NCBI GenBank assembly: GCA_902771785.1
Contig: CACXYH010000002.1
Coordinates: 1-64,000, forward strand
Direction of reading: 5' to 3'
DNA: 64,000 bases
Origin: an uncultured Prevotellaceae bacterium
Lineage (GTDB): Bacteria > Bacteroidota > Bacteroidia > Bacteroidales > Bacteroidaceae
Shown in pieces: positions 20,169 through 28,443 of this stretch. A model generated the notes under the pieces. That model did not search any database. It saw only the letters and a program-made list of their open reading frames with translations, and was not told where the DNA came from. Position numbers and translations under genes: made by a program. Position 1 is the first letter of the stretch. Every line of letters begins with the position of its first letter.

Positions 20169-20345
20169 GGTGCCGCATGAAGGGTGCATAGGCGGCACTT
20201 CAACAACGGAGAAACGGCACCTCTTGTAGGCCGACGAGGCACCTTTAAGACGCAGAAGCGGCACCAACAGGAGCGAGAAGCGGCACCTCAAGAACGCCCG
20301 CACGGCACAAAAGGCCCGTCAAAGCGGCCCACAGGCCCTCAGAAC
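20169..20345. repeat. Degenerate ~22-bp-period repeat array B
   Basis: About seven imperfect units of 20-24 nt, each centred on GCGGCACC or a one- or two-base variant of it. The core AGAAGCGGCACC resembles the GAAGCGGCACTTC unit inside the gene at 48864-51923. Confidence 0.7.
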
Positions 20346-20403
20346 TGACGACAAAACGCGTGGCCATCAGTCTTATAAATAATTAATAAGGTATATATAA
20401 GCA

Positions 20404-21846
20404 ATGAAGAAACTATTGTTTTTGTTGCTCTGCCTGGCAGCCACAGCGTCGGTGCAGGCAGGGAAGCCGTGGGAGAACGGCAAGCTGAAGGTATCAGACA
20501 ATCAGCGGTTTTTAATGCATGAGAACGGACAGCCCTTCTTCTGGCAGGGCGAGACGGGGTGGCTGCTGCCCGAAAGGCTCGACCGCGCCGAGGCCGACTA
20601 CTACCTGCAGCGCTGCCGCGAGGCCGGCTACAACGTGGTGCAGGTGCAGGTCATCGACGGCGTGCCCGCCTACAACATCTACGGACAGCCCTCGCACCCG
20701 CTGCCCACCGCCAAGGCCCAGGGCTACGGCTACTGGGACCACCTGGACTACATCGTCCGCCAGGCCGAGCAGAACGGCATCTACATCGGCATGGTGTGCA
20801 TCTGGGGCGGGCTGGTGAAGGCCGGACTGCTGAGCGTCGACGAGGCGAAGAAGTACGGCACGTTCCTCGCCAACCGCTATAAGGACCGCCCCAACATCAT
20901 CTGGTTCATGGGCGGCGACATTCAGGGCGACGTGAAGCCCGAGGTGTGGAACGCCCTCGCCACCAGCATCAAGGCCATCGACAAGAACCACCTCATGACC
21001 TATCACCCACGCGGACGCTACACCTCGGCTCGCTGGTGGAGCAAGGCCGCGTGGCTCGACTTCCACACCTTCCAGAGCGGACACCGCAAGTACGGACAGC
21101 GCATGGGCAACGCCGACTACCCCATTCCCGACAATACTGAGGAGGACAACTGGATGTACGTCGACTCGACCTGGGCCTACAAGCCCCTGAAGCCCGTGCT
21201 CGACGCCGAGCCCTCGTACGAAGACATTCCCATGGGCCTGCACGACAAGAAGGAGCCCCACTGGCAGGCCTGCGACGTGCGCCGCTATGCCTACTGGAGC
21301 GTGTTCGCCGGCAGCTGCGGCCACACCTACGGCCACAACGCCATCATGCAGATGCTGAAGCCCGGCTACCCCACCAGCTACGGCGACGCCGGCGACGTGA
21401 AGACGTGGTATCAGGCGCTCAACGACCCCGGCTTCAACCAGATGCAGTACCTCAGCCAGCTCATCCTCACGTTCCCCTACTTCGAGCGCGTGCCCGACCA
21501 GAGCATCATCCAGGACAACGGCAAGCAGTATGAGCGCCTCATCGCCACGCGCGGCGCCGACTATCTGCTGGTCTACAACTACACCTCGCGCCCCATGAAG
21601 CTCGACCTGACGAAGATTTCGGGCCAGAAGAAGCGCGTCTGGTGGTTCAACGCCGGCACGGGTGCCCTGCGCTATCTGGGCGAGTACGACAGCAAGGTGC
21701 TCACCTTCCGCATGCACAAGCAGGGCTTCGGCATAGAGGACGGCGTGCTCATTGCCGTCGACGCCACCAAGAACTACCTGCAGCCCGACCAGCTCCAAAT
21801 CGCCGACCGCACCCTCTCCGGCAAGGCCCGCGACCTGAACGAATAG
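20404..21846 (+). CDS. DUF4038/GH140-like glycoside hydrolase (possible apiosidase)
   Basis: A 480-residue secreted (alpha/beta)8 enzyme: signal peptide MKKLLFLLLCLAATASVQA, a DUF4038-type catalytic barrel (about residues 30-370) and a C-terminal beta-domain of the collagen-binding-2 type (about 380-470). Candidate catalytic acids are the Asp in WFMGGDIQGD and the Glu in LDAEPSYED, agreeing with the Asp/Glu pair known for GH140. The founding GH140 enzyme releases apiose-linked chains from rhamnogalacturonan II; related DUF4038 proteins may act on other linkages. First gene of a five-gene plus-strand run with gaps of 3-34 bp. Confidence 0.75.
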   Translation: MKKLLFLLLCLAATASVQAGKPWENGKLKVSDNQRFLMHENGQPFFWQGETGWLLPERLDRAEADYYLQRCREAGYNVVQVQVIDGVPAYNIYGQPSHPLPTAKAQGYGYWDHLDYIVRQAEQNGIYIGMVCIWGGLVKAGLLSVDEAKKYGTFLANRYKDRPNIIWFMGGDIQGDVKPEVWNALATSIKAIDKNHLMTYHPRGRYTSARWWSKAAWLDFHTFQSGHRKYGQRMGNADYPIPDNTEEDNWMYVDSTWAYKPLKPVLDAEPSYEDIPMGLHDKKEPHWQACDVRRYAYWSVFAGSCGHTYGHNAIMQMLKPGYPTSYGDAGDVKTWYQALNDPGFNQMQYLSQLILTFPYFERVPDQSIIQDNGKQYERLIATRGADYLLVYNYTSRPMKLDLTKISGQKKRVWWFNAGTGALRYLGEYDSKVLTFRMHKQGFGIEDGVLIAVDATKNYLQPDQLQIADRTLSGKARDLNE

Positions 21847-21880
21847 CCGCCCAAGCAACCCATAACACAAGAATAAGACG

Positions 21881-24800
21881 ATGAGGAAGACTACACTACT
21901 GATGCTACTGCTGCCCACCTGGGTGATGGCCAAGGTCGGAGTGACCAACCTGGCCGTCGAGGGACTGCGCAGCCCCCTGAGCATCGATACCGACAAGCCA
22001 CGCTTCTCGTGGCAAATCACCAGCGACAAAAACGACGTGCGACAGACCGCCTACCAGCTTGCCGTGAGCAACGAGCAGGGCAGCGAGGTGTGGAACTCTG
22101 GCAAGGTGAGCAGCAGCCAGCAGCTGTGGGTGCCCTACACGGGCAAGCAGCTGACCGGCGGACAGCAGTTCACGTGGCGCGTCAAGGTGTTCACCAACAA
22201 GGGCGAGACCCCCTGGAGCGAACCCCACCACTTCGGCATCGGCCTGCTTAGCGAAGCCAAGTGGAGCGGCTACTGGATAGGACTGGAGCAGCTGCTGCCC
22301 GGCGAGGAGCGAGGCTTCCACACCCGCATGGCCGCCCGCTACCTGCGCAAGGAGTTCCAGCTGAAGGACAAAGCCGTCAGACGGGCAACGGCCTACGTGG
22401 CCGGACTGGGCCTGCACGAGTTCTACGTCAACGGACAGCGCGTGGGCGACGGCGTGCTGCAGCCCGTACCCTCCGACTACCGCAAGACCATCTACTATAA
22501 CACCTACGACGTCACCTCGCTGCTGAAGCCCAACACTTGCCTCGGCATCGTGCTGGGCAACGGCCGCCTCTTCCCCATGCAGCAGCATAAGCCCTACAAG
22601 ATTCACACATTCGGCTTTCCCAAGTGCCGCATCAACATCGACGTGGAGTATGCCGACGGCACCAGGCAGCGCCTGCAGACCGACGACAAGGGCTGGAAGG
22701 TGACCGCCAACGGACCCATCCGCGCCAACAACGAGTACGACGGCGAGGAGTACGACGCCCGCCAGGAGCTGCACGGCTGGAGCTGCGTGGGCTTCGACGA
22801 TGCCGACTGGCTCCAGGCCGAGCGCACAGACATTCCCCAGGCCTACCTGCGGGCGCAGATGACCGAGGGCATGAAGGTGCTCAGCCGCCTCAAGGTGGAG
22901 CATCGCAACGGTATCGTAGACGCAGGCCAGAACATCGCCGGCTGGCTCAACGTGAAGGTGCGCGGGCAGAAGGGCGACACCATACGCATCGTCTACGCCG
23001 AGAAGCTCAACGCCGACGGCACCCTCTATCGCGACAACTTCCGCAACGCCCGCTCTACCGACGTCTACGTGTGCAGCGGCAACGAGGGCGAAGGACGCTG
23101 GTGGCATCCCACCTTCGTCTACCACGGCTTCCGCTACGCCGAGGTGCAGGGGCTGAAGAACGCCACCGCCAGCGACTTCGAGGCCGAGGTGGTGGCCGAC
23201 GCGATGACCACCATCGGCACCTTCGAGTGCGCCGACACCACGCTCAACAAGGTGATGCGCAACGCCTGGTGGGGCATTCTCGACAACTACAAGGGCATGC
23301 CCGTCGACTGTCCGCAGCGCGACGAGCGCCAGCCCTGGCTGGGCGACCGCACGGTGGGAAGCCTGGGCGAGTCGTTCCTCTTCCAGAACGAGCGCCTCTA
23401 CACCAAGTGGATGCGCGACATCTGCGAGGCACAGCGCACCGACGGCTGCATACCCGACGTGGCCCCCGCCTTCTGGAACTACTATAGCGACGACGTGGCG
23501 TGGGCATCGGCCCTGCCCTTCACGTGCGACATGCTGTGGAGGCAGTACGGCAACCGTCAGGCCATCGACCAGTCGTATCCCTACATCAAGCGCTGGGTGC
23601 AGCACATCGTCGACGAGTACGGCCGCGACGGCATCATCTACTGCGGCAAGTATGCCGACTGGTGCGTGCCGCCCGAGAAGCTCGAGCTCATCCATTCGCA
23701 AGACCCCGCCCGCCAGACCGACGTGGCGCTCATCTCTACCGCCTACATCATCCGCACCCTGCAGCTCCTGGAAGCCTGGGGATGCGAGCCCGAGCTGTGG
23801 CGCCCGCTACGCCAGCAGATGACCGAAGCCTTCAACCGCAAGTTCCTCAACGTGCGGCGCGGCACCTCGCCACGGCCCGGCCACGTGCTCTACCCCGACT
23901 CCGTGTTCTACGGCAACAACACGGCCACGGCCAACCTGCTGCCGCTGGCCTTCGGCCTCGTGCCCGACGACTGCAGGCAGGAGGTGGTGAAGAACCTCGT
24001 CACCAACATCATCACTACCGGCGGCGGCCACGTCACCTGCGGCGTGATTGGCATCTCGTGGCTGCTCCGCACGCTCAGCGACAACGGCTTCAGCGACGTG
24101 GCCTACCTGCTGGCCACGCAGAAGAGCTACCCCTCCTGGGGATACATGGCCCTGAACGGAGCCACCACCATCTGGGAACTCTGGAACGGCGACAAGGCTA
24201 ACCCGAAGATGAACAGCGGCAACCACGTCATGCTGCTGGGCGACCTGCTCACCTGGTGCTACCAGTACCTGGGCGGTCTGCGCCAGACCGACGGCCAGGC
24301 CTACGGCCACCTGCTGCTGAAGCCCGCCTTCGACATACAGAACTGCGAGTGGGCAAACGTGAGCTACGACACGCCCTACGGCAAGGTGGTAAGCCGGTGG
24401 AAGAAGACGTTGCAGCACGTCAACTGGCACATCGAGGTGCCCTGCAACACGACCGCCGACGTGTGCCTGCCCGACGGAACGACGAAGACCGTCGGCTCGG
24501 GCAGCTACGACTTCAGCGTCGGGCAGCCCACCGCCTCGCCCGCCATCGTCAAGGACGAGTTCCTCTACGACCGCACCTACTTCCCTGAGGCTCACGCCTC
24601 GACCATTGCCGAGCTGAAGAACGGCGACCTCGTGGCTGCCTACTTCGGCGGAACGCACGAGCGCGACCCTGACGTGTGCATCTGGGTGAACATCAAGAAG
24701 AAGGGACAGCAGGCCTGGAGCGCTCCCATCCTGGCGGCCGACGGCGTGCTCTCGCTCGACGACCCGCGTGCCGCTGAGGCCGGCCTCTCGGGCATGAACG

Positions 24801-25723
24801 CCGAGACCACCCCCGCCGCCAAAGGCCCCATACGCGCTACAAGCTGGCCGCAGACGGCCAACGCCGGCATGGCCGACGAACTGAACTACGACTACCTGCG
24901 CAAGCAGACCCGCCTCGCCGGCGTGCCCGCCACGCTGAAGCGCAAGTCCTGCTGGAACCCCGTGCTCATGGATATGCCCAACGGCGAGCTCTGGCTGTTC
25001 TTCAAGATAGGCTCCAGCGTGGGCGACTGGACGGGATGGCTCTGCAAGTCGACCGACGGCGGACGCACCTGGAGCGACAAGGAGCCGCTGCCCAAGGGCT
25101 TCCTCGGCCCCATCAAGAACAAGCCCGTCATCGTGAACGACCGCCTGCTCTGCGGCTCGTCGACCGAAGGCAACGGCTGGCGCTTCCACATGGAGATACT
25201 CGACCTGAAGACCAACGACTGGAAATACGTAGGCCCCGTCGAGTCGACCGTGGCCACGAAGACCGACGACAACCAGCAGCACCCCATCGACTGCATTCAG
25301 CCCTCCATCCTGAAGCTGAAGGACGGACGCCTGCAGGTGCTCATGCGCACCCACAACGCCCGCCTGGCCACCTCGTTCAGCAGCGACGGCGGCGACACGT
25401 GGACGCCCGTCACGCTCTCGGAGGTGGAGAACAACCAGAGCGGCACCGATGCCCTGACGCTGAAGGACGGCCGCCACGTGCTCATCTACAACAACTTCGA
25501 GACGCTGCCCATGACCAAGAAAGGCCCACGCACGCCCGTCTCGATAGCCCTGAGCAACGACGGCGAGCATTGGCAGCACGTGCTGACGCTCGAAGACTCG
25601 CCCATCGACCAGTACTCCTATCCCGCCATCATCCAGGGCAAGGACGGCAAACTGCATTGCGTCTACACCTGGCGGAGGCAACGCGTGGCCTACAAAGAGA
25701 TTGACTTGAAGAAGATAAAGTAA
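21881..25723 (+). CDS. GH78 alpha-L-rhamnosidase fused to sialidase-like beta-propeller
   Basis: A 1280-residue secreted two-enzyme fusion. Residues 1-17 are a signal peptide. About 20-840 is a complete GH78 rhamnosidase, with fibronectin-like N-terminal domains, the DCPQRDERQPW catalytic-acid region and TTIWELWNGD near the end of the barrel. About 850-1280 is a BNR/sialidase-like propeller beginning EAHASTIAELKNGDLVAAYFGG, with Asp-boxes STDGGRTW and SSDGGDTW. Between blades, about residues 957-1025, there is an extra stretch that interrupts the usual step from ADGV to CWNPVL. The rhamnosidase is clear; the propeller's substrate is unknown and need not be sialic acid. The next gene follows after 14 bp. 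Confidence 0.82.
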   Translation: MRKTTLLMLLLPTWVMAKVGVTNLAVEGLRSPLSIDTDKPRFSWQITSDKNDVRQTAYQLAVSNEQGSEVWNSGKVSSSQQLWVPYTGKQLTGGQQFTWRVKVFTNKGETPWSEPHHFGIGLLSEAKWSGYWIGLEQLLPGEERGFHTRMAARYLRKEFQLKDKAVRRATAYVAGLGLHEFYVNGQRVGDGVLQPVPSDYRKTIYYNTYDVTSLLKPNTCLGIVLGNGRLFPMQQHKPYKIHTFGFPKCRINIDVEYADGTRQRLQTDDKGWKVTANGPIRANNEYDGEEYDARQELHGWSCVGFDDADWLQAERTDIPQAYLRAQMTEGMKVLSRLKVEHRNGIVDAGQNIAGWLNVKVRGQKGDTIRIVYAEKLNADGTLYRDNFRNARSTDVYVCSGNEGEGRWWHPTFVYHGFRYAEVQGLKNATASDFEAEVVADAMTTIGTFECADTTLNKVMRNAWWGILDNYKGMPVDCPQRDERQPWLGDRTVGSLGESFLFQNERLYTKWMRDICEAQRTDGCIPDVAPAFWNYYSDDVAWASALPFTCDMLWRQYGNRQAIDQSYPYIKRWVQHIVDEYGRDGIIYCGKYADWCVPPEKLELIHSQDPARQTDVALISTAYIIRTLQLLEAWGCEPELWRPLRQQMTEAFNRKFLNVRRGTSPRPGHVLYPDSVFYGNNTATANLLPLAFGLVPDDCRQEVVKNLVTNIITTGGGHVTCGVIGISWLLRTLSDNGFSDVAYLLATQKSYPSWGYMALNGATTIWELWNGDKANPKMNSGNHVMLLGDLLTWCYQYLGGLRQTDGQAYGHLLLKPAFDIQNCEWANVSYDTPYGKVVSRWKKTLQHVNWHIEVPCNTTADVCLPDGTTKTVGSGSYDFSVGQPTASPAIVKDEFLYDRTYFPEAHASTIAELKNGDLVAAYFGGTHERDPDVCIWVNIKKKGQQAWSAPILAADGVLSLDDPRAAEAGLSGMNAETTPAAKGPIRATSWPQTANAGMADELNYDYLRKQTRLAGVPATLKRKSCWNPVLMDMPNGELWLFFKIGSSVGDWTGWLCKSTDGGRTWSDKEPLPKGFLGPIKNKPVIVNDRLLCGSSTEGNGWRFHMEILDLKTNDWKYVGPVESTVATKTDDNQQHPIDCIQPSILKLKDGRLQVLMRTHNARLATSFSSDGGDTWTPVTLSEVENNQSGTDALTLKDGRHVLIYNNFETLPMTKKGPRTPVSIALSNDGEHWQHVLTLEDSPIDQYSYPAIIQGKDGKLHCVYTWRRQRVAYKEIDLKKIK

Positions 25724-25737
25724 CAAACGTACGCCCC

Positions 25738-28413
25738 ATGAAACTCGAAAGAACAGTCATGACGTTACTATTGGCAGGCTTCGTCGGGGGCCATGCGTTG
25801 CTGGCGCAGCGCGTAGGCATCGTGACGAGCCGGCAGCCGTCGGTGCGCGAACAATATGCAGCCGAATATTTACAGAAGAAGCTCGCGGCCCTGGGCTACG
25901 ACGCACAGCTGGGCCGGAAGGGCCAGCACCGCATCGTGCTCGCTGAGGGCAGCGACACCGCCCGCACCCGGAAGGAGGGCTACACCCTGACGCCCGCCAA
26001 GCGGCAGACCACCATTGCCGGCAACGACGGCTCAGGGCTCATCTACGGTTGCGTGGAGTATGTCGACCGCGTGGCCCACACAGGCTCGCTGGTGCTCGAC
26101 TCCGTGGTCGAAGAGCGGCCGGAGATGGTGCTGCGCGGCGCCTGCATCGGCTTGCAGAAGACCACCTACCTGCCCGGCCACGGCGTCTATGAGTATCCCT
26201 ACACGCCCGAAAACTTCCCATGGTTCTACGACAAGCAGCAATGGGTGGAGTATCTCGACATGCTGGTAGAGAATAAGATGAACTCGCTCTACCTCTGGAA
26301 CGGCCACCCCTTTGCCTCGCTCGTGAAGCTGAAGGACTATCCCTTCGCCCTGGAGGTCGACGACGAGACGTTCCGCAAGAACGAGGAGGTGTTCTCCTTC
26401 CTCACCGAGGAGGCCAACCGCCGAGGCATCTTCGTCATCCAGATGTTCTACAACATCATCCTCTCCAAGCCCTTCGCCGACCACTACGGACTGAAGACGC
26501 AAGACCGCCATCGCCCCATCACGCCCCTCATCAGCGACTACACCCGCAAGTCGATTGCCGCCTTCATCGAGAAGTATCCCAACGTGGGACTGCTCTGCTG
26601 CCTGGGCGAGGCCATGGCCACGGTCGACGACGACGTGGAGTGGTTCACCAAGACCGTCATCCCCGGCGTGAAAGACGGTCTGCAGGCACTCGGGCGCAGC
26701 GACGAACCGCCCCTGCTGCTGCGGGCCCACGACACCGACTGCAAGCGGGTCATGGAGGCAGCCCTGCCGCTCTACCAGAACCTGTACACCATGCACAAGT
26801 ACAACGGCGAGAGCCTGACCACCTACGAGCCGCGCGGACCCTGGACCAAGATACACCAGGAGCTGGCCGCGCTGGGCTCTACCCACATTGAGAACGTACA
26901 CATCCTGGCCAACCTGGAGCCCTTCCGCTGGGCGTCGCCCGAGTTCGTGCGCCGCACCGTGCTGGCCATGCACGACACCCATCACGCCAACGCCCTGCAC
27001 CTCTATCCCCAAGCCAGCTACTGGGACTGGCCCTACACCGCCGACAAGCTGCCCAACGGCGAGCGCGAACGCCAGCTCTACCGCGACTGGCTGTGGTACA
27101 AGACCTGGGGACGCTACGCCTGGAACAGCCGGCGCGACTTCACCGAGGAGGGCAGCTACTGGGACTACTGGCTCAGCAGCTTCTACGGCATGCACGGCAC
27201 CGCCGCCTCCGACATTCGCCGAGCGCTCGACGAGGCAGGCGAGATAGCCCCCAAGCTGCTGCGGCGCTTCGGCATCACCGAGGGCAACAGGCAGACGCTG
27301 CTGCTCGGCATGACCATGGCCCAGCTCGTCAATCCCTATAAGTTCACTATCTACCCGGGCTTCTACGAGAGCTGCGGGCCCGAGGGCGAAAAGCTCATCG
27401 AGTACGTAGAGCGCGAGCACAAGCATCAGCCCCACGTGGGCGAGCTGCCGCTCGACATCGTGAGACAATGCCAACGGCATGGCGACGCAGCCGTGCGCAA
27501 CATGGAGAGTGCTGCGCGCTGGGTCACGGAAAACCGCGACGAGTTCGAGCGTCTGCTCAACGACATGCGCTGCTACCAGGCCTTTGCCAACTTCTTCGCC
27601 TTCAAGGTGCGCGCCGCCGAGAAGGTGCTGAACTACCGATGGACGAAAGACCTGGCCCAGCTGGAGGCTGCCGTGCCCCTGCTGCAGAGGTCGATAGACC
27701 ATTACCGCCGGCTCACAGACCTCACCAAGGACACCTATCTCTATGCCAACTCCATGCAGACCGCGCAGCGCCGTATCCCCTTCGGCGGCGACGGCGGCAA
27801 GATGAAGACCTGGCAGGAGCTGCTTCCCCGCTACGAGGCCGAACTGGCAGCCCTGCAGAAGAACATCGAAAAGCTGAAGCACCCGGCCGCACAGACCGAC
27901 CTGCTGATAGTGCCTGCCAAGCCTGCAGCCGTGCTGTTCGCTTCACAGCAGCCGTTGGTCACCCTCGAGAAGGGTGCGGTGGTCTTCGAGAAGCGCCCCG
28001 ACACGTCGGTCGACTCGCTGGCTCCCGAGCTGGTGGGCCTGCAGGCGCTGGTGCTCAACCGCGACACCACGCGCATCACGGGCACCACGCTCCGCTTCGA
28101 GACGGCCAAGCCCGTGCGCCTGCTCGTAGGCTTCTTCCAGGACGACGACCCCAAGTGGGCCAAGCCGCCGAAGCTCGAGACCGATGCTACCGGCAACGAA
28201 TACGGCCAGGCAGAGCCGCTGCTCACCAACGCCATCAGCATCGTGCAGATGCCGAAGGTGAACATTCACCAGTATTCGCTGCCCGCCGGCCGCCACGAGC
28301 TGCGGCTGCCCAAGGGCATCATCATGGTGGCGGGCTTCACCCAGAGCGTCATCCAGCCACGCGACTGCGGCCTGAGTGGCCCCTCGAGCGAGGTCGACTG
28401 GCTGTTTAACTAA
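25738..28413 (+). CDS. GH20/GH67-like secreted glycosidase (possible alpha-D-galacturonidase)
   Basis: An 891-residue protein with a signal peptide (MKLERTVMTLLLAGFVGGHALLAQ). It has an N-terminal alpha/beta domain like domain 2 of GH20 and GH67 enzymes (about 25-115, ending GSGLIYGCVEYVDRV), then a TIM barrel opening with RGACIGLQKTTYLPG, and a helical and beta C-terminal part. Related Bacteroidales proteins are, from memory, named alpha-D-galacturonidase; I could not verify that. A role in removing galacturonic acid would suit the surrounding rhamnosidase, GH140 and GH2 genes. Alternative: another uronic-acid exo-glycosidase. Confidence 0.55.
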   Translation: MKLERTVMTLLLAGFVGGHALLAQRVGIVTSRQPSVREQYAAEYLQKKLAALGYDAQLGRKGQHRIVLAEGSDTARTRKEGYTLTPAKRQTTIAGNDGSGLIYGCVEYVDRVAHTGSLVLDSVVEERPEMVLRGACIGLQKTTYLPGHGVYEYPYTPENFPWFYDKQQWVEYLDMLVENKMNSLYLWNGHPFASLVKLKDYPFALEVDDETFRKNEEVFSFLTEEANRRGIFVIQMFYNIILSKPFADHYGLKTQDRHRPITPLISDYTRKSIAAFIEKYPNVGLLCCLGEAMATVDDDVEWFTKTVIPGVKDGLQALGRSDEPPLLLRAHDTDCKRVMEAALPLYQNLYTMHKYNGESLTTYEPRGPWTKIHQELAALGSTHIENVHILANLEPFRWASPEFVRRTVLAMHDTHHANALHLYPQASYWDWPYTADKLPNGERERQLYRDWLWYKTWGRYAWNSRRDFTEEGSYWDYWLSSFYGMHGTAASDIRRALDEAGEIAPKLLRRFGITEGNRQTLLLGMTMAQLVNPYKFTIYPGFYESCGPEGEKLIEYVEREHKHQPHVGELPLDIVRQCQRHGDAAVRNMESAARWVTENRDEFERLLNDMRCYQAFANFFAFKVRAAEKVLNYRWTKDLAQLEAAVPLLQRSIDHYRRLTDLTKDTYLYANSMQTAQRRIPFGGDGGKMKTWQELLPRYEAELAALQKNIEKLKHPAAQTDLLIVPAKPAAVLFASQQPLVTLEKGAVVFEKRPDTSVDSLAPELVGLQALVLNRDTTRITGTTLRFETAKPVRLLVGFFQDDDPKWAKPPKLETDATGNEYGQAEPLLTNAISIVQMPKVNIHQYSLPAGRHELRLPKGIIMVAGFTQSVIQPRDCGLSGPSSEVDWLFN

Positions 28414-28443
28414 AACCACACGCACCACTCATCAGCATTGCCC

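Larger units (their letters stand above)
19962..20403. other. Divergent intergenic region holding two repeat arrays
   Basis: A 442-bp gap between divergent CAZyme genes. It holds the two 22-bp-period arrays listed separately and no gene. No TAnnTTTG promoter is recognised for either flanking gene. Both starts are preceded by the leader motif AATAAGGTAT (about 20385-20396 on plus; 19970-19980 on minus), also seen before 39895 in part. Confidence 0.7.

Noticed and set aside
20088-20345. Possible CRISPR array
   Set aside because: Units are contiguous 22-bp tandem repeats with no unique spacers of constant length, and no cas genes are present.
20512-22029. 505-codon minus-strand frame opposite the GH140-like gene
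   Set aside because: Antisense shadow caused by G/C-ending codons; no signal peptide or motif.
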